The notes under the pieces: model-generated
What the model saw: only the letters and a program-made list of their open reading frames with translations
What the model was told of the DNA's origin: nothing
Database searches by the model: none
Origin: Streptomyces sp. D2-8
GTDB taxonomy: Bacteria > Actinomycetota > Actinomycetes > Streptomycetales > Streptomycetaceae
Direction: 5' to 3'
DNA length: 64,000 bases
Assembly (NCBI RefSeq): GCF_023184515.1
Contig: NZ_JAAHBP010000001.1
Location: forward strand, 124,001 to 188,000
Program-made: the position numbers and the translations under genes
Shown: positions 8,763 through 15,875 of the stretch, in pieces
Numbering within the stretch: position 1 is the first letter of the stretch
How the letters are laid out: every line of letters starts with the position of its first letter

Positions 8763-9962
8763 ATGGGGCGGGACGGGGGAAGTCCGCGCGTCGCGCGGGC
8801 CATTGTGTTTCTGGTGCCGGTCGGCTTCTTCGTGGCCTCGGTCGGGGCGACGGCGGCCAACCGCGACGGGGTCGGCCATCTCGTGGTGGCGACGGCCGTG
8901 CTGGCCGTGACGCTGGGCCTTCATCTGCTGCACTCCACACGTGCCGCGGTGCGCCGCCGCAAGCCGTGGTGGCCGTGGTCGCTGGTCGCGCACGGAGCGG
9001 TGACCTATGCGCCGTACTGCTTCTTCCAGGACACCTGGGTCGGCATCCCGGGGTCCCTCGCCGCCGCGGTGCTGCTGACGAGCCCCGTGCCGCACGCGTG
9101 GACGGCGTTCGTCGTGCTGTCCGCACTGCAGGTGCCGCTCGTCGCCGCTCTGGGCGAGACGGCATGGCAGGGCCTCAACTCGGCGGTGTCCCACGTGGTG
9201 GGCGGCCTGGCCCTGTTCGGTGTGGTGCGGCTCGCGGACCTGGCCGAGGAACTGCAGGCGGCCCGGACCGAACTGGCGCGGCAGGCGGTCGACCGTGAAC
9301 GGCTGCGCTTCGCGCGTGACCTGCACGATCTGTGCGGCTACTCGCTGACGGCCGTGGCGTTGCAGAGCGAGCAGATCCAATGGCTGGTCCGCAGCGACCC
9401 GCAGCGCGCCGAGGAGGAGCTGGCACGCACCCAGGCCCTGGCCCGGCATGCGCTGTCGGAGGTACGGGCGGTGTCCGCCGGGTACCGCATGCTGAGCCTG
9501 GAGCGGGAGGCGCGGGCGGCCGCCGGGCTGCTGGAGTCCCTCCACGTCGGTGCCGATGTCGAACTGGCCGGGAGCCCGCTGCCGGGGCCGGTCGACGAAA
9601 CGCTGGCCATCGTGGTCCGGGAGGGCGTCACCAACGCGCTGCGGCACAGCAAGGCCCGCCACTGCGCCATCCGCCTCACCATGGACAGCGGGCGGGCGGA
9701 CGGTGTGTGGGCGCGCCTGGAGGTGACGAATGACGGGGTCGCTCCGGGCGAGGAACCGGCTCGGTCACACCTTGCGGAGGGGCCGGGCAGGTCGCGTCCG
9801 GAATCCGGCGGCAGCGGTCTGCGCAATCTCCGGGAGCGGGTCGCGGAGCGGGGTGGTGTGCTGAGTGCCGGGCCGGACGGTGAGGGCGGGTTCCGGCTCG
9901 CGGTGGCGCTGCCGTGCGCGAGTCGGGGCACCGTGGCGGACGGGGCCTCCGGCCAGGTGTGA
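8763..9962 (+). CDS. DesK/NarX-like sensor histidine kinase
   Basis: A 399-residue membrane kinase. Residues 1-150 hold about five hydrophobic helices with almost no extracytoplasmic loop, as in DesK-type or intramembrane sensors. Then comes a HisKA_3 dimerisation domain, FARDLHDLCGYSLTAVALQ, with phosphoacceptor His188, and a HATPase_c domain with N-box VVREGVTNALRHS and G-box GGSGLRNLRERVAERGG. ATG 8763 follows a strong AAGGGGGG site. No response regulator is adjacent. The nearest is the LuxR/NarL-type regulator at the far end of the lanthipeptide cluster (19653-20303), a type that normally works with such kinases, so pairing is plausible but inferred. The kinase converges on the FtsX permease gene. 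Confidence 0.9.
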   Translation: MGRDGGSPRVARAIVFLVPVGFFVASVGATAANRDGVGHLVVATAVLAVTLGLHLLHSTRAAVRRRKPWWPWSLVAHGAVTYAPYCFFQDTWVGIPGSLAAAVLLTSPVPHAWTAFVVLSALQVPLVAALGETAWQGLNSAVSHVVGGLALFGVVRLADLAEELQAARTELARQAVDRERLRFARDLHDLCGYSLTAVALQSEQIQWLVRSDPQRAEEELARTQALARHALSEVRAVSAGYRMLSLEREARAAAGLLESLHVGADVELAGSPLPGPVDETLAIVVREGVTNALRHSKARHCAIRLTMDSGRADGVWARLEVTNDGVAPGEEPARSHLAEGPGRSRPESGGSGLRNLRERVAERGGVLSAGPDGEGGFRLAVALPCASRGTVADGASGQV

Positions 9963-9984
9963 GATCCCGGGGGTGCGGCGGTGG

Positions 9985-12522
9985 TCATGAGACGGCCCTC
10001 GCCAGGCCCCCGGGCGTGGCCGCGGAGCTCCGCAGGGCCAGCAGGCCGGCGAGGGTGACCGTCGCGACCGTGATCACGGGTGCCCCGGCGGCCAGTGCCG
10101 TCAACGGGCCGCCTGCCAGGGCCGGGACGGCCGAGCCGGTGAGCGCGATGCTGAGCGGGACCAGTACGGACCCGCAGACCAGGGCGGCCAGCAGCAGCGC
10201 GACCGCGCAGGTCAGCACGGCCTCCCAGGCCAGCATCCGCAGGACCTGCGCGGACTGCGCGCCGGCCAGCCGCAGCAGGGCGAACTCCCGGCGCCGGCCG
10301 GCCGTCGCCATGCTCAGGGTGTTCACCACGGAGACGGCGGTGAACAGGTTGATCATGATCAGGAGCAGCAGCACGAACAGGTTGGCGCCGGATCCCGAGG
10401 CGCTCCCGGTGTCCCCGTCACCGACCCGCGCGCCCGGGAAGTCCGCCGCCAGGGCCTGGAGTTCCCGCTCGACCGCGCTCCGATCGGCTCCCGGAGCGGT
10501 CCGTACGAGGACGGTGTCGTCCAGCGGGGAGGCCGCGTGCCGGGCCGCCGAGGAGCGGGGCAGCAGCGCGTCGGCGAAGCCGCGGTCGCGGGCGTAGACG
10601 GCCGCGACGCGGTACGTGTCCCGGCCGCCGTCGTCCCAGTCGACCCGGACGCGGTCGCCGACGGTGACCCCCAGGCTCGCGGCCGCGCTGTCGCCGAGGG
10701 CCACGGACGTGCCGCCGAGGCGGTCGAGCGAGCCGTCGTGGACGCCGAGGTCCAGGAGGCGGGGCACGGCCTCCTCCCGCATCGCGACCAGGCTGCCGCC
10801 GATGACGGAGGCGGCGTCACCCCCACCGGCGTCCGCGCGGCTCAGCTCGCCGCCCACGGACAGTTGCCCGGAGGCCGCCGCCACGCCGGGCAGCCGGGCG
10901 GCCCGCTCCGCGAACCCCGGCGCGATGCCCGGCCCGGCCGCGGACACCACGTGGTCGGCCACCAGCCGTTCGTGCTCCGCCTGTTGCGCACCCTGAGAGG
11001 TGACCAGCGGTACGCAGAGCAGCGTGCCGGTGAGGGAGACGGACAGCACGAGCGGTGTCACGGTGGCGGCCAGCCGTACGTGCTGGCGCAGGAGGTTGCG
11101 GACCGCCAGCGCGCCGTCCCGGGGCAGGAGCGGACGCACCGGAATCAGCAGCACGGCACCGGCGACCCGGCAGATCAGCGGTGCCAGCAGCGCCACCCCG
11201 ACCATCAGGACCAGCACCATGCTCTCGGCCGTGCCACCGCCACCGTCCAGACGGCCCGCCGCCACCGCGCCGAGACAGCCGCCCGCCCCGGCCAGCACGC
11301 ACACCCCGAGCAGCACCCGCCGCCACCCCAGCCTCGGCGCCGGCGCGGCCGACTCGCGCAGCACCTCCACCGGCCGCACCCGCGACGCCCGCCGCGCGGC
11401 CGCGAACGCCGCGAGCTGCGCCACGACCGAGGCCAGGACGACCGTCGCCCAGGGCGCGAGGGGCCCCACGGACAGCGGGAACGACGGGGGCAGCACCTCA
11501 CCGTTCACCAGGACCCGGTGCAGCAGCGCCGCCACCCCGACCCCGCCCGGCACACCGAGCAGCGCCGCCGCCGCGGTCACCAGGAGGATCTCCACCGCGA
11601 TCATCCGGCGGATCTGGCCCTTGGTCGCCGCGACGGCCCGCAGCAGGCCGATCTCGGTCAACCGCCCGGCGACCGCCAGCGTCAGCGTGCCGGAGACGAC
11701 GAACCCCGCCACGAACAGCGACAGCGCTCCGAACGTCCCGACGAGGGAGGAGAGCACCGACGCGGGCGACGGCACATCCCAGAACTCCGCGTCCGCCCGC
11801 CCGGCGCCGGAGGCGACCACGACGGTCCCGGAGTCGTCCCCGTACAGGCCGTCGACGGCCGTCTCGACCTGCCGCCGGAGCGCCAGGGGGTCCGCCCCGC
11901 CCTTCGCCAGCACGCCCAACGCCCGCACCGGCTGCGCCGAGGCCGCGAGCCGCTCCGCCTCCCGCGGGGTGTGGAACACGGCGTACTGGCGCGCCGGCTT
12001 CCGGGGCGGGTCGGCGATGCCGGAGACCTGGTAGGGGCGCAGCCCGTCCGGACCGGTCAGGCGTACGGTGCCGCCCACCCGGGCGCCGAGGCGCCCGGCC
12101 AGGGCGCTGTCCAGCACGACCTCCCGGTCGCCGCCGGGGGCGCGGCCCGCCCGCAGTGCGAACGGCCCGAGGACGGCGCTCTCCCAGGAGTGCCCCAGGG
12201 ACGGCCCGTCCCAGGGCGCCTCGACGGTCCTGCCCGACGCGTCCACCGCCGTGGTGGGAAAGGACAGTTCGGGCACGGCCCGCTCGACGGACGGCAGCCG
12301 GTCCAGCGTCGTACGGAGTTCCTCGGCCCGGGGCACGAACGGCTGCCCGCCGACGACCACGTCCGCTGCCGCGTACCGCTCGGCAGGGGAGTCGGCGCGC
12401 GTGCTCGACTCCAGCAGAACGGCGCACGCGGTTGTCATGACGAGTGCGAGCACGAGCGCCACGAAACTGGCTGCCCAGCTGGCCCTGCGGCCCGAAAGGG
12501 TCCGCCATGCGAGTCGTATCAC
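9985..12522 (-). CDS. FtsX-like ABC transporter permease, large double-domain type
   Basis: A protein of about 845 residues with an N-terminal membrane anchor (WAASFVALVLALVMTTACAV), a large extracytoplasmic region, and two FtsX-type four-helix permease domains around residues 275-400 and 720-840. This is the MacB/LolCE-like type that undergoes mechanical rather than channel transport, usually driven by a separate ATPase. No matching ATPase gene is adjacent, which is odd. The start is a GTG behind GAAAGGC; the frame extends 42 codons further, but the first helix begins right after this GTG. It is divergent from lanKC across a 247-bp control region. Possible roles are export or self-protection for the lanthipeptide, or signal input to the neighbouring kinase; neither is shown. 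Confidence 0.85.
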   Translation of the reverse strand: MIRLAWRTLSGRRASWAASFVALVLALVMTTACAVLLESSTRADSPAERYAAADVVVGGQPFVPRAEELRTTLDRLPSVERAVPELSFPTTAVDASGRTVEAPWDGPSLGHSWESAVLGPFALRAGRAPGGDREVVLDSALAGRLGARVGGTVRLTGPDGLRPYQVSGIADPPRKPARQYAVFHTPREAERLAASAQPVRALGVLAKGGADPLALRRQVETAVDGLYGDDSGTVVVASGAGRADAEFWDVPSPASVLSSLVGTFGALSLFVAGFVVSGTLTLAVAGRLTEIGLLRAVAATKGQIRRMIAVEILLVTAAAALLGVPGGVGVAALLHRVLVNGEVLPPSFPLSVGPLAPWATVVLASVVAQLAAFAAARRASRVRPVEVLRESAAPAPRLGWRRVLLGVCVLAGAGGCLGAVAAGRLDGGGGTAESMVLVLMVGVALLAPLICRVAGAVLLIPVRPLLPRDGALAVRNLLRQHVRLAATVTPLVLSVSLTGTLLCVPLVTSQGAQQAEHERLVADHVVSAAGPGIAPGFAERAARLPGVAAASGQLSVGGELSRADAGGGDAASVIGGSLVAMREEAVPRLLDLGVHDGSLDRLGGTSVALGDSAAASLGVTVGDRVRVDWDDGGRDTYRVAAVYARDRGFADALLPRSSAARHAASPLDDTVLVRTAPGADRSAVERELQALAADFPGARVGDGDTGSASGSGANLFVLLLLIMINLFTAVSVVNTLSMATAGRRREFALLRLAGAQSAQVLRMLAWEAVLTCAVALLLAALVCGSVLVPLSIALTGSAVPALAGGPLTALAAGAPVITVATVTLAGLLALRSSAATPGGLARAVS

Positions 12523-12769
12523 GGGTGCCTTTCGGAGCGGGCGGGATTCCCTTGCAGTGGGCGCTGAAAGCTTATCGAAACCCCTGCGATCGAACGCCAA
12601 ATACCGTGTCAGGCCGAGGATTTGGCCGATTTGAATACCTGGAACCATGTGTTTTTCACGGGTCGACTTGTGCGTTGTGTACTGGTGCGCTTCTTCCGGC
12701 GTGTGAAATGTTTCCCATCAGTTCGAGGAAATCGAACGAGAGAGTGTTGAAAAGCGGGGGGACGCAGGG
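12523..12769. promoter_or_regulatory. divergent control region between the FtsX permease and lanKC
   Basis: An AT-richer segment between oppositely directed genes. The octamer ATCGAACG occurs at 12589 and 12731 and again just inside lanKC at 12798; a related TATCGAAAC lies at 12573. The 12731 copy is the right arm of a clean inverted repeat, GTTCGA-5 nt-TCGAAC at 12721-12737, about 32 bp before the lanKC start. The minus-strand form of the core, TCGAACG, also occurs upstream of the response regulator (20330-20338). These are candidate operators; no promoter hexamers could be assigned confidently. Confidence 0.45.
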
Positions 12770-15340
12770 ATGCGGTACGACGCGTATTGCATGGTCGATC
12801 GAACGTTCTTCGACGCACCGGGGGAAGCACAGGACGAGGAGTACGCCTTCGCCGCCGCCGGCCGGGAGCTGCCCGAGGGATGGCGCAAGGTCCGCCAGGA
12901 CGACTGGCTGGTCTGCACCCCCGAGGGCACACGCCGGCCGGCCCAGGGCTGGAAGGTCCACGCCTCCGGGTGCCAGGACAACGCCGAGAAGATCCTCGAC
13001 GCGGTCCACACCTTCTGCGTCCCGCGGGGAATCCCGTTCAAGTTCCTGCGCGGCCAGCACATCCATCAGCTGCGGAACATGAAGTACGCCTCCCGGGGCG
13101 CCAGCGGCAAACTCGTCACCATCTACCCGGCGGACGAGCGGGAACTGCGCGAGGTGCTCGAAGGCGTCGAAGGCCTCGTCGGCGGCGAGCCCGGACCGTA
13201 CATTCTCAGCGATCTGCGGTGGCAGCAGGGCCCGTTGTACGTGCGCTACGGCGGTTTCGTCGAGCGGCACGTCGTCTCGGAGAAAGGGGTGCTGGAGCCC
13301 GCCATCGAGCGGCCCGACGGCACACTCGTCCCCGATCGCCGCCTGCCCGGCTTCCACGTCCCCGAGTGGGTGACGCTTCCGGAGTTCCTCCGGCCGCACG
13401 CCGAGGCGCGCCGCGCCGCGTCCCTGGCCGGCCTGCCGTACACCGTCCGCCGCCCGGTGCACTTCTCCAACGGCGGGGGCGTGTACATCGCCGAGGACAC
13501 CCGCACCGGCAAGGAGGTCATCCTCAAGGAGGCCCGCCCGTACGCGGGACTGACCGCCGACGGGAGAGACGCCGTCAGCCGGCTCCAGTGGGAGCGGGAC
13601 GTCCTTCAACGGCTCGCCGGCGTCGACGCGGTTCCCGCCGTGGTCGACTACTTCACCGTGGGAGACCACCACTTCCTCGCCCAGGAACTCGTCGAAGGGC
13701 AGCCGCTCAGCAAGTTCTTCGGCCTCAAGTACCCCGAGACCGGCCCCCGGGCCGACCCGGCCGAGATCGCCGACTACACGGACTGGGCGATGGGCGTCTG
13801 CCGTGCCGTGGAGGACGCCGTCGCCTCGGTGCACGCCCGCGGGATCGTCTTCGGCGACCTGCACCCCTACAACATCCTGGTCGCGGACGACGGCCGGGTC
13901 GGGCTGATCGACTTCGAGGTCGCGGCACCGGCCGAGTCCGGGGCGGCCCGCATGCTGGGCCATCCCGCCTACGCCGCGCCCCGGGACCGCGAGGGCTTCG
14001 CCGCCGACACCTACGCCCTGGCCTGCATCAAACTCGCGGTGTTCCTGCCGCTGACCGCACTGCTGAGGCTGGACCTGCACAAGGCGGCGGAACTGGCCGA
14101 CGAGATCGCCGCACGGTTCCCGGTGCCGCGGGAGTTCCTGGACTCGGCGGTGCGGGAGATCGTCGGGGCCGACCGGCAACCGGACTCGCACGACAGACTC
14201 CGGGGGCGGGCCGGCCGGCCGCCCCGCCCCCGGGCCGACGACCGCGGCTGGCCCTCCGTGCGCGCCTCACTGGCCGGCGCGATCCTGGCCAGCGCGACTC
14301 CCGACCGCGACGACCGGCTGTTCCCCGGCGACATCGCCCAGTTCAGCACCGGCGCGCTCAACCTCGCCCACGGCGCCGCGGGCGTCCTGTACGCCCTGGA
14401 CGTCACGGGCGCGGGCCACTACCCGCCGTACGAGCAGTGGCTGCTGGAGCGCGCGTCACGGCAGGAGCAGCGGGCCCGGCTCGGCTTCTACGACGGGCTG
14501 CACGGAGTGGCGTACGCCCTCGGCCACCTGGGGCATCACGACGCCGCCCGGCAGATCCTCGACCGCTGCATGGGCGAGCAGTGGCAGCGCCTCGGCACGG
14601 ACCTGTACAGCGGCCTGGCCGGAGTCGGCCTCAACCTGCTGCACTTCGCGGGGACGACCGGTGACAGCGTCCTGCGCGTCGCGGCCCTCGACGTGGCCGG
14701 CACCGTCGCGGAACGGCTCGGCTCCGAGACCGACGTACCGGAACTGAGCGGCGGGAGGCATCCCCGCGCGGGCCTCATGCACGGTTCGTCGGGCCCGGCC
14801 CTGCTCTTCATCCGCTGCTACGAGGCCACCGGCGACGAGGTCTTCCTGGACCTCGCGGCGACGGCCCTCGGCCAGGACCTGCGGCGCTGCGTCACCCGGG
14901 CCGACGGCGCCCTCCACGTCAACGAGGGCTGGCGCTCGCTGCCGTACCTGGCCGAGGGCAGCGCCGGTGTGGCCCTGGTCCTGGACCTGCTCCGCGGGCA
15001 CCGGGACGACGACCGCCTCCGGACGGCGGCGGCCGGCGCCCTGATCTCGTCGAGCTCCCAGTTCTACGTCCAGTCCGGGCTGTTCAACGGACGGGCCGGC
15101 ATCATCAGCCACCTCGCGGCCGTCTCACCCGAGCGAACGCCGTCCCACGACCCGCTCGTCGCCGCGCAGATCGACGCCCTGTCCTGGCACGCACTGGAGT
15201 ACCAGGGGCATCTGGCCTTCCCGGGCGAACAGTTGCTGAGGCTCTCGATGGACCTGGCGACCGGATCCGCCGGTGTACTGCTGGCACTCGGCTCCGCCCT
15301 GCACACCGAGCCGGTGCACCTGCCCTTCCTGGGCCGCTGA
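12770..15340 (+). CDS. class III lanthionine synthetase LanKC (RamC/AmfT-like)
   Basis: An 856-residue trifunctional enzyme that phosphorylates Ser/Thr in the precursor, eliminates phosphate to dehydro-residues, and cyclises Cys onto them to form lanthionine or labionin. Domains in order: N-terminal lyase-type domain (about 1-215); a protein-kinase-like domain with Lys253 in VILKEARPY, the catalytic loop GDLHPYNIL (Asp363, Asn368) and metal Asp381 in DFE; and a LanC-like cyclase (about 510-856) with LYSGLAGVGL and NGRAGIISH. The Cys/Cys/His zinc ligands of true LanC proteins are absent, as usual for class III. It is the first gene of the cluster, 88 bp ahead of the first precursor, like ramC before ramS. 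The N-terminal phrase DWLVCTPEG and full length suggest an intact enzyme. Confidence 0.95.
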   Translation: MRYDAYCMVDRTFFDAPGEAQDEEYAFAAAGRELPEGWRKVRQDDWLVCTPEGTRRPAQGWKVHASGCQDNAEKILDAVHTFCVPRGIPFKFLRGQHIHQLRNMKYASRGASGKLVTIYPADERELREVLEGVEGLVGGEPGPYILSDLRWQQGPLYVRYGGFVERHVVSEKGVLEPAIERPDGTLVPDRRLPGFHVPEWVTLPEFLRPHAEARRAASLAGLPYTVRRPVHFSNGGGVYIAEDTRTGKEVILKEARPYAGLTADGRDAVSRLQWERDVLQRLAGVDAVPAVVDYFTVGDHHFLAQELVEGQPLSKFFGLKYPETGPRADPAEIADYTDWAMGVCRAVEDAVASVHARGIVFGDLHPYNILVADDGRVGLIDFEVAAPAESGAARMLGHPAYAAPRDREGFAADTYALACIKLAVFLPLTALLRLDLHKAAELADEIAARFPVPREFLDSAVREIVGADRQPDSHDRLRGRAGRPPRPRADDRGWPSVRASLAGAILASATPDRDDRLFPGDIAQFSTGALNLAHGAAGVLYALDVTGAGHYPPYEQWLLERASRQEQRARLGFYDGLHGVAYALGHLGHHDAARQILDRCMGEQWQRLGTDLYSGLAGVGLNLLHFAGTTGDSVLRVAALDVAGTVAERLGSETDVPELSGGRHPRAGLMHGSSGPALLFIRCYEATGDEVFLDLAATALGQDLRRCVTRADGALHVNEGWRSLPYLAEGSAGVALVLDLLRGHRDDDRLRTAAAGALISSSSQFYVQSGLFNGRAGIISHLAAVSPERTPSHDPLVAAQIDALSWHALEYQGHLAFPGEQLLRLSMDLATGSAGVLLALGSALHTEPVHLPFLGR

Positions 15341-15413
15341 CGCGCCCGGACCCCACGACCTGTCCGCCGACCACGGCGGGCGCCCGCACCGCGGGCACGC
15401 GCATCCGCGCCCG

Positions 15414-15425
15414 AAGGAGGTGATT
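15414..15425 (+). promoter_or_regulatory. near-perfect ribosome binding site of the first precursor gene
   Basis: AAGGAGGTGATT is nearly fully complementary to the 16S rRNA 3' end and sits 3 nt before ATG 15429 (about 8 nt from the GGAGG core). It implies very high translation of the first precursor. The second copy has the shorter GAGAGGAAA instead. Confidence 0.8.
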
Positions 15426-15428
15426 CCC

Positions 15429-15542
15429 ATGTCTCTGCTCGAACTCCAGGAGATGGAGCTGCCCACCGAGTCCTCGGAGGAAACGGTGCTCGGCAGCGGC
15501 CGGAGCCAGCACTGCTCCGACGCCAGCTGGGTCTTCTGCTGA
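15429..15542 (+). CDS. class III lanthipeptide precursor, copy 1 (SapB/AmfS family)
   Basis: A 37-residue precursor. Its leader begins MSLLELQEMELP; the LLELQ segment matches the LLDLQ/LFDLQ leader motif that class III synthetases recognise. The C-terminal core is about residues 23-37, SGRSQHCSDASWVFC. It holds two Ser-x-x-Ser-xn-Cys motifs: Ser23/Ser26/Cys29 with n=2, and Ser30/Ser33/Cys37 with n=3. These could form labionin or lanthionine rings. SapB and AmfS have n=3 in both, with Leu/Val-rich rings; here the first ring is one residue shorter and carries Gln-His, and the second carries Trp-Val-Phe. The peptide ends on the ring cysteine. It lies between the synthetase and exporter genes, exactly like ramS. 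Confidence 0.93.
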   Translation: MSLLELQEMELPTESSEETVLGSGRSQHCSDASWVFC

Positions 15543-15550
15543 CCCGCCCC

Positions 15551-15568
15551 GGGCCGGTGAACCGGCCC
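15551..15568 (+). terminator. hairpin between the two precursor genes
   Basis: Stem GGGCCGGT / ACCGGCCC with a 2-nt centre, 8 bp after the stop of copy 1. There is no U-run, so it is more likely an RNA-stabilising or processing hairpin than a full terminator. Confidence 0.45.
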
Positions 15569-15604
15569 ACCGACGGCCTGTACACATCGACGAGAGGAAA
15601 CAGC

Positions 15605-15718
15605 ATGTCTCTGCTCGAACTCCAGGAGATGGAGCTGCCCACCGAGTCCTCGGAGGAAACGGTGCTCGGCAGCGGCCGGAGCCAGCACTGCTCCGACGCC
15701 AGCTGGGTCTTCTGCTGA
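15605..15718 (+). CDS. class III lanthipeptide precursor, copy 2 (identical to copy 1)
   Basis: Same 37-residue product as copy 1 and identical at every base, so both genes give one peptide. It has its own ribosome site, GAGAGGAAA ending 4 nt before the ATG, weaker than that of copy 1. The spacer from copy 1 contains a hairpin, and a longer hairpin lies 73 bp beyond the stop, before the exporter genes. Duplication probably raises peptide dosage relative to the single synthetase and exporter. Copies kept identical this precisely point to recent duplication or ongoing gene conversion. Confidence 0.92.
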   Translation: MSLLELQEMELPTESSEETVLGSGRSQHCSDASWVFC

Positions 15719-15790
15719 ACCCAGCGCACCGGGCCTGCGCACGACAGCAGGCTGAAGTCGCCTGATACGGCATCCACGCCGTGAGCGGAC

Positions 15791-15825
15791 CCGGTCGGCG
15801 GGTGGGGCAATCACCCGCCGGCCGG
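15791..15825 (+). terminator. strong hairpin between precursor genes and ABC exporter (partial terminator/attenuator)
   Basis: A 14-bp stem with one G-U pair (CCGGTCGGCGGGTG against CACCCGCCGGCCGG) and a 7-nt loop, 51 bp before the exporter start. It is followed by TCCGTCTTTC rather than a clean U-run. In this position it could let most transcripts end after the precursor genes while some read through, giving excess precursor over exporter. Confidence 0.6.
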
Positions 15826-15875
15826 TCCGTCTTTCGTCCCGGCCGCCCGTCGGACCTCGTGCAGGGAGCAGTCCT

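Larger units (their letters stand above)
15429..15718 (+). repeat. direct repeat: two base-identical precursor genes
   Basis: The 114 bases of 15429-15542 recur unchanged at 15605-15718, start to start 176 bp. Identity stops at the start and stop codons; the 62-bp spacer and the upstream leaders (ribosome sites AAGGAGGTGATT and GAGAGGAAA) differ. Confidence 0.95.

Noticed and set aside
15429..15718. Naming the precursors ramS/amfS (SapB)
   Set aside because: The leader motif and gene order fit, but ring spacing and residues differ from SapB and AmfS.
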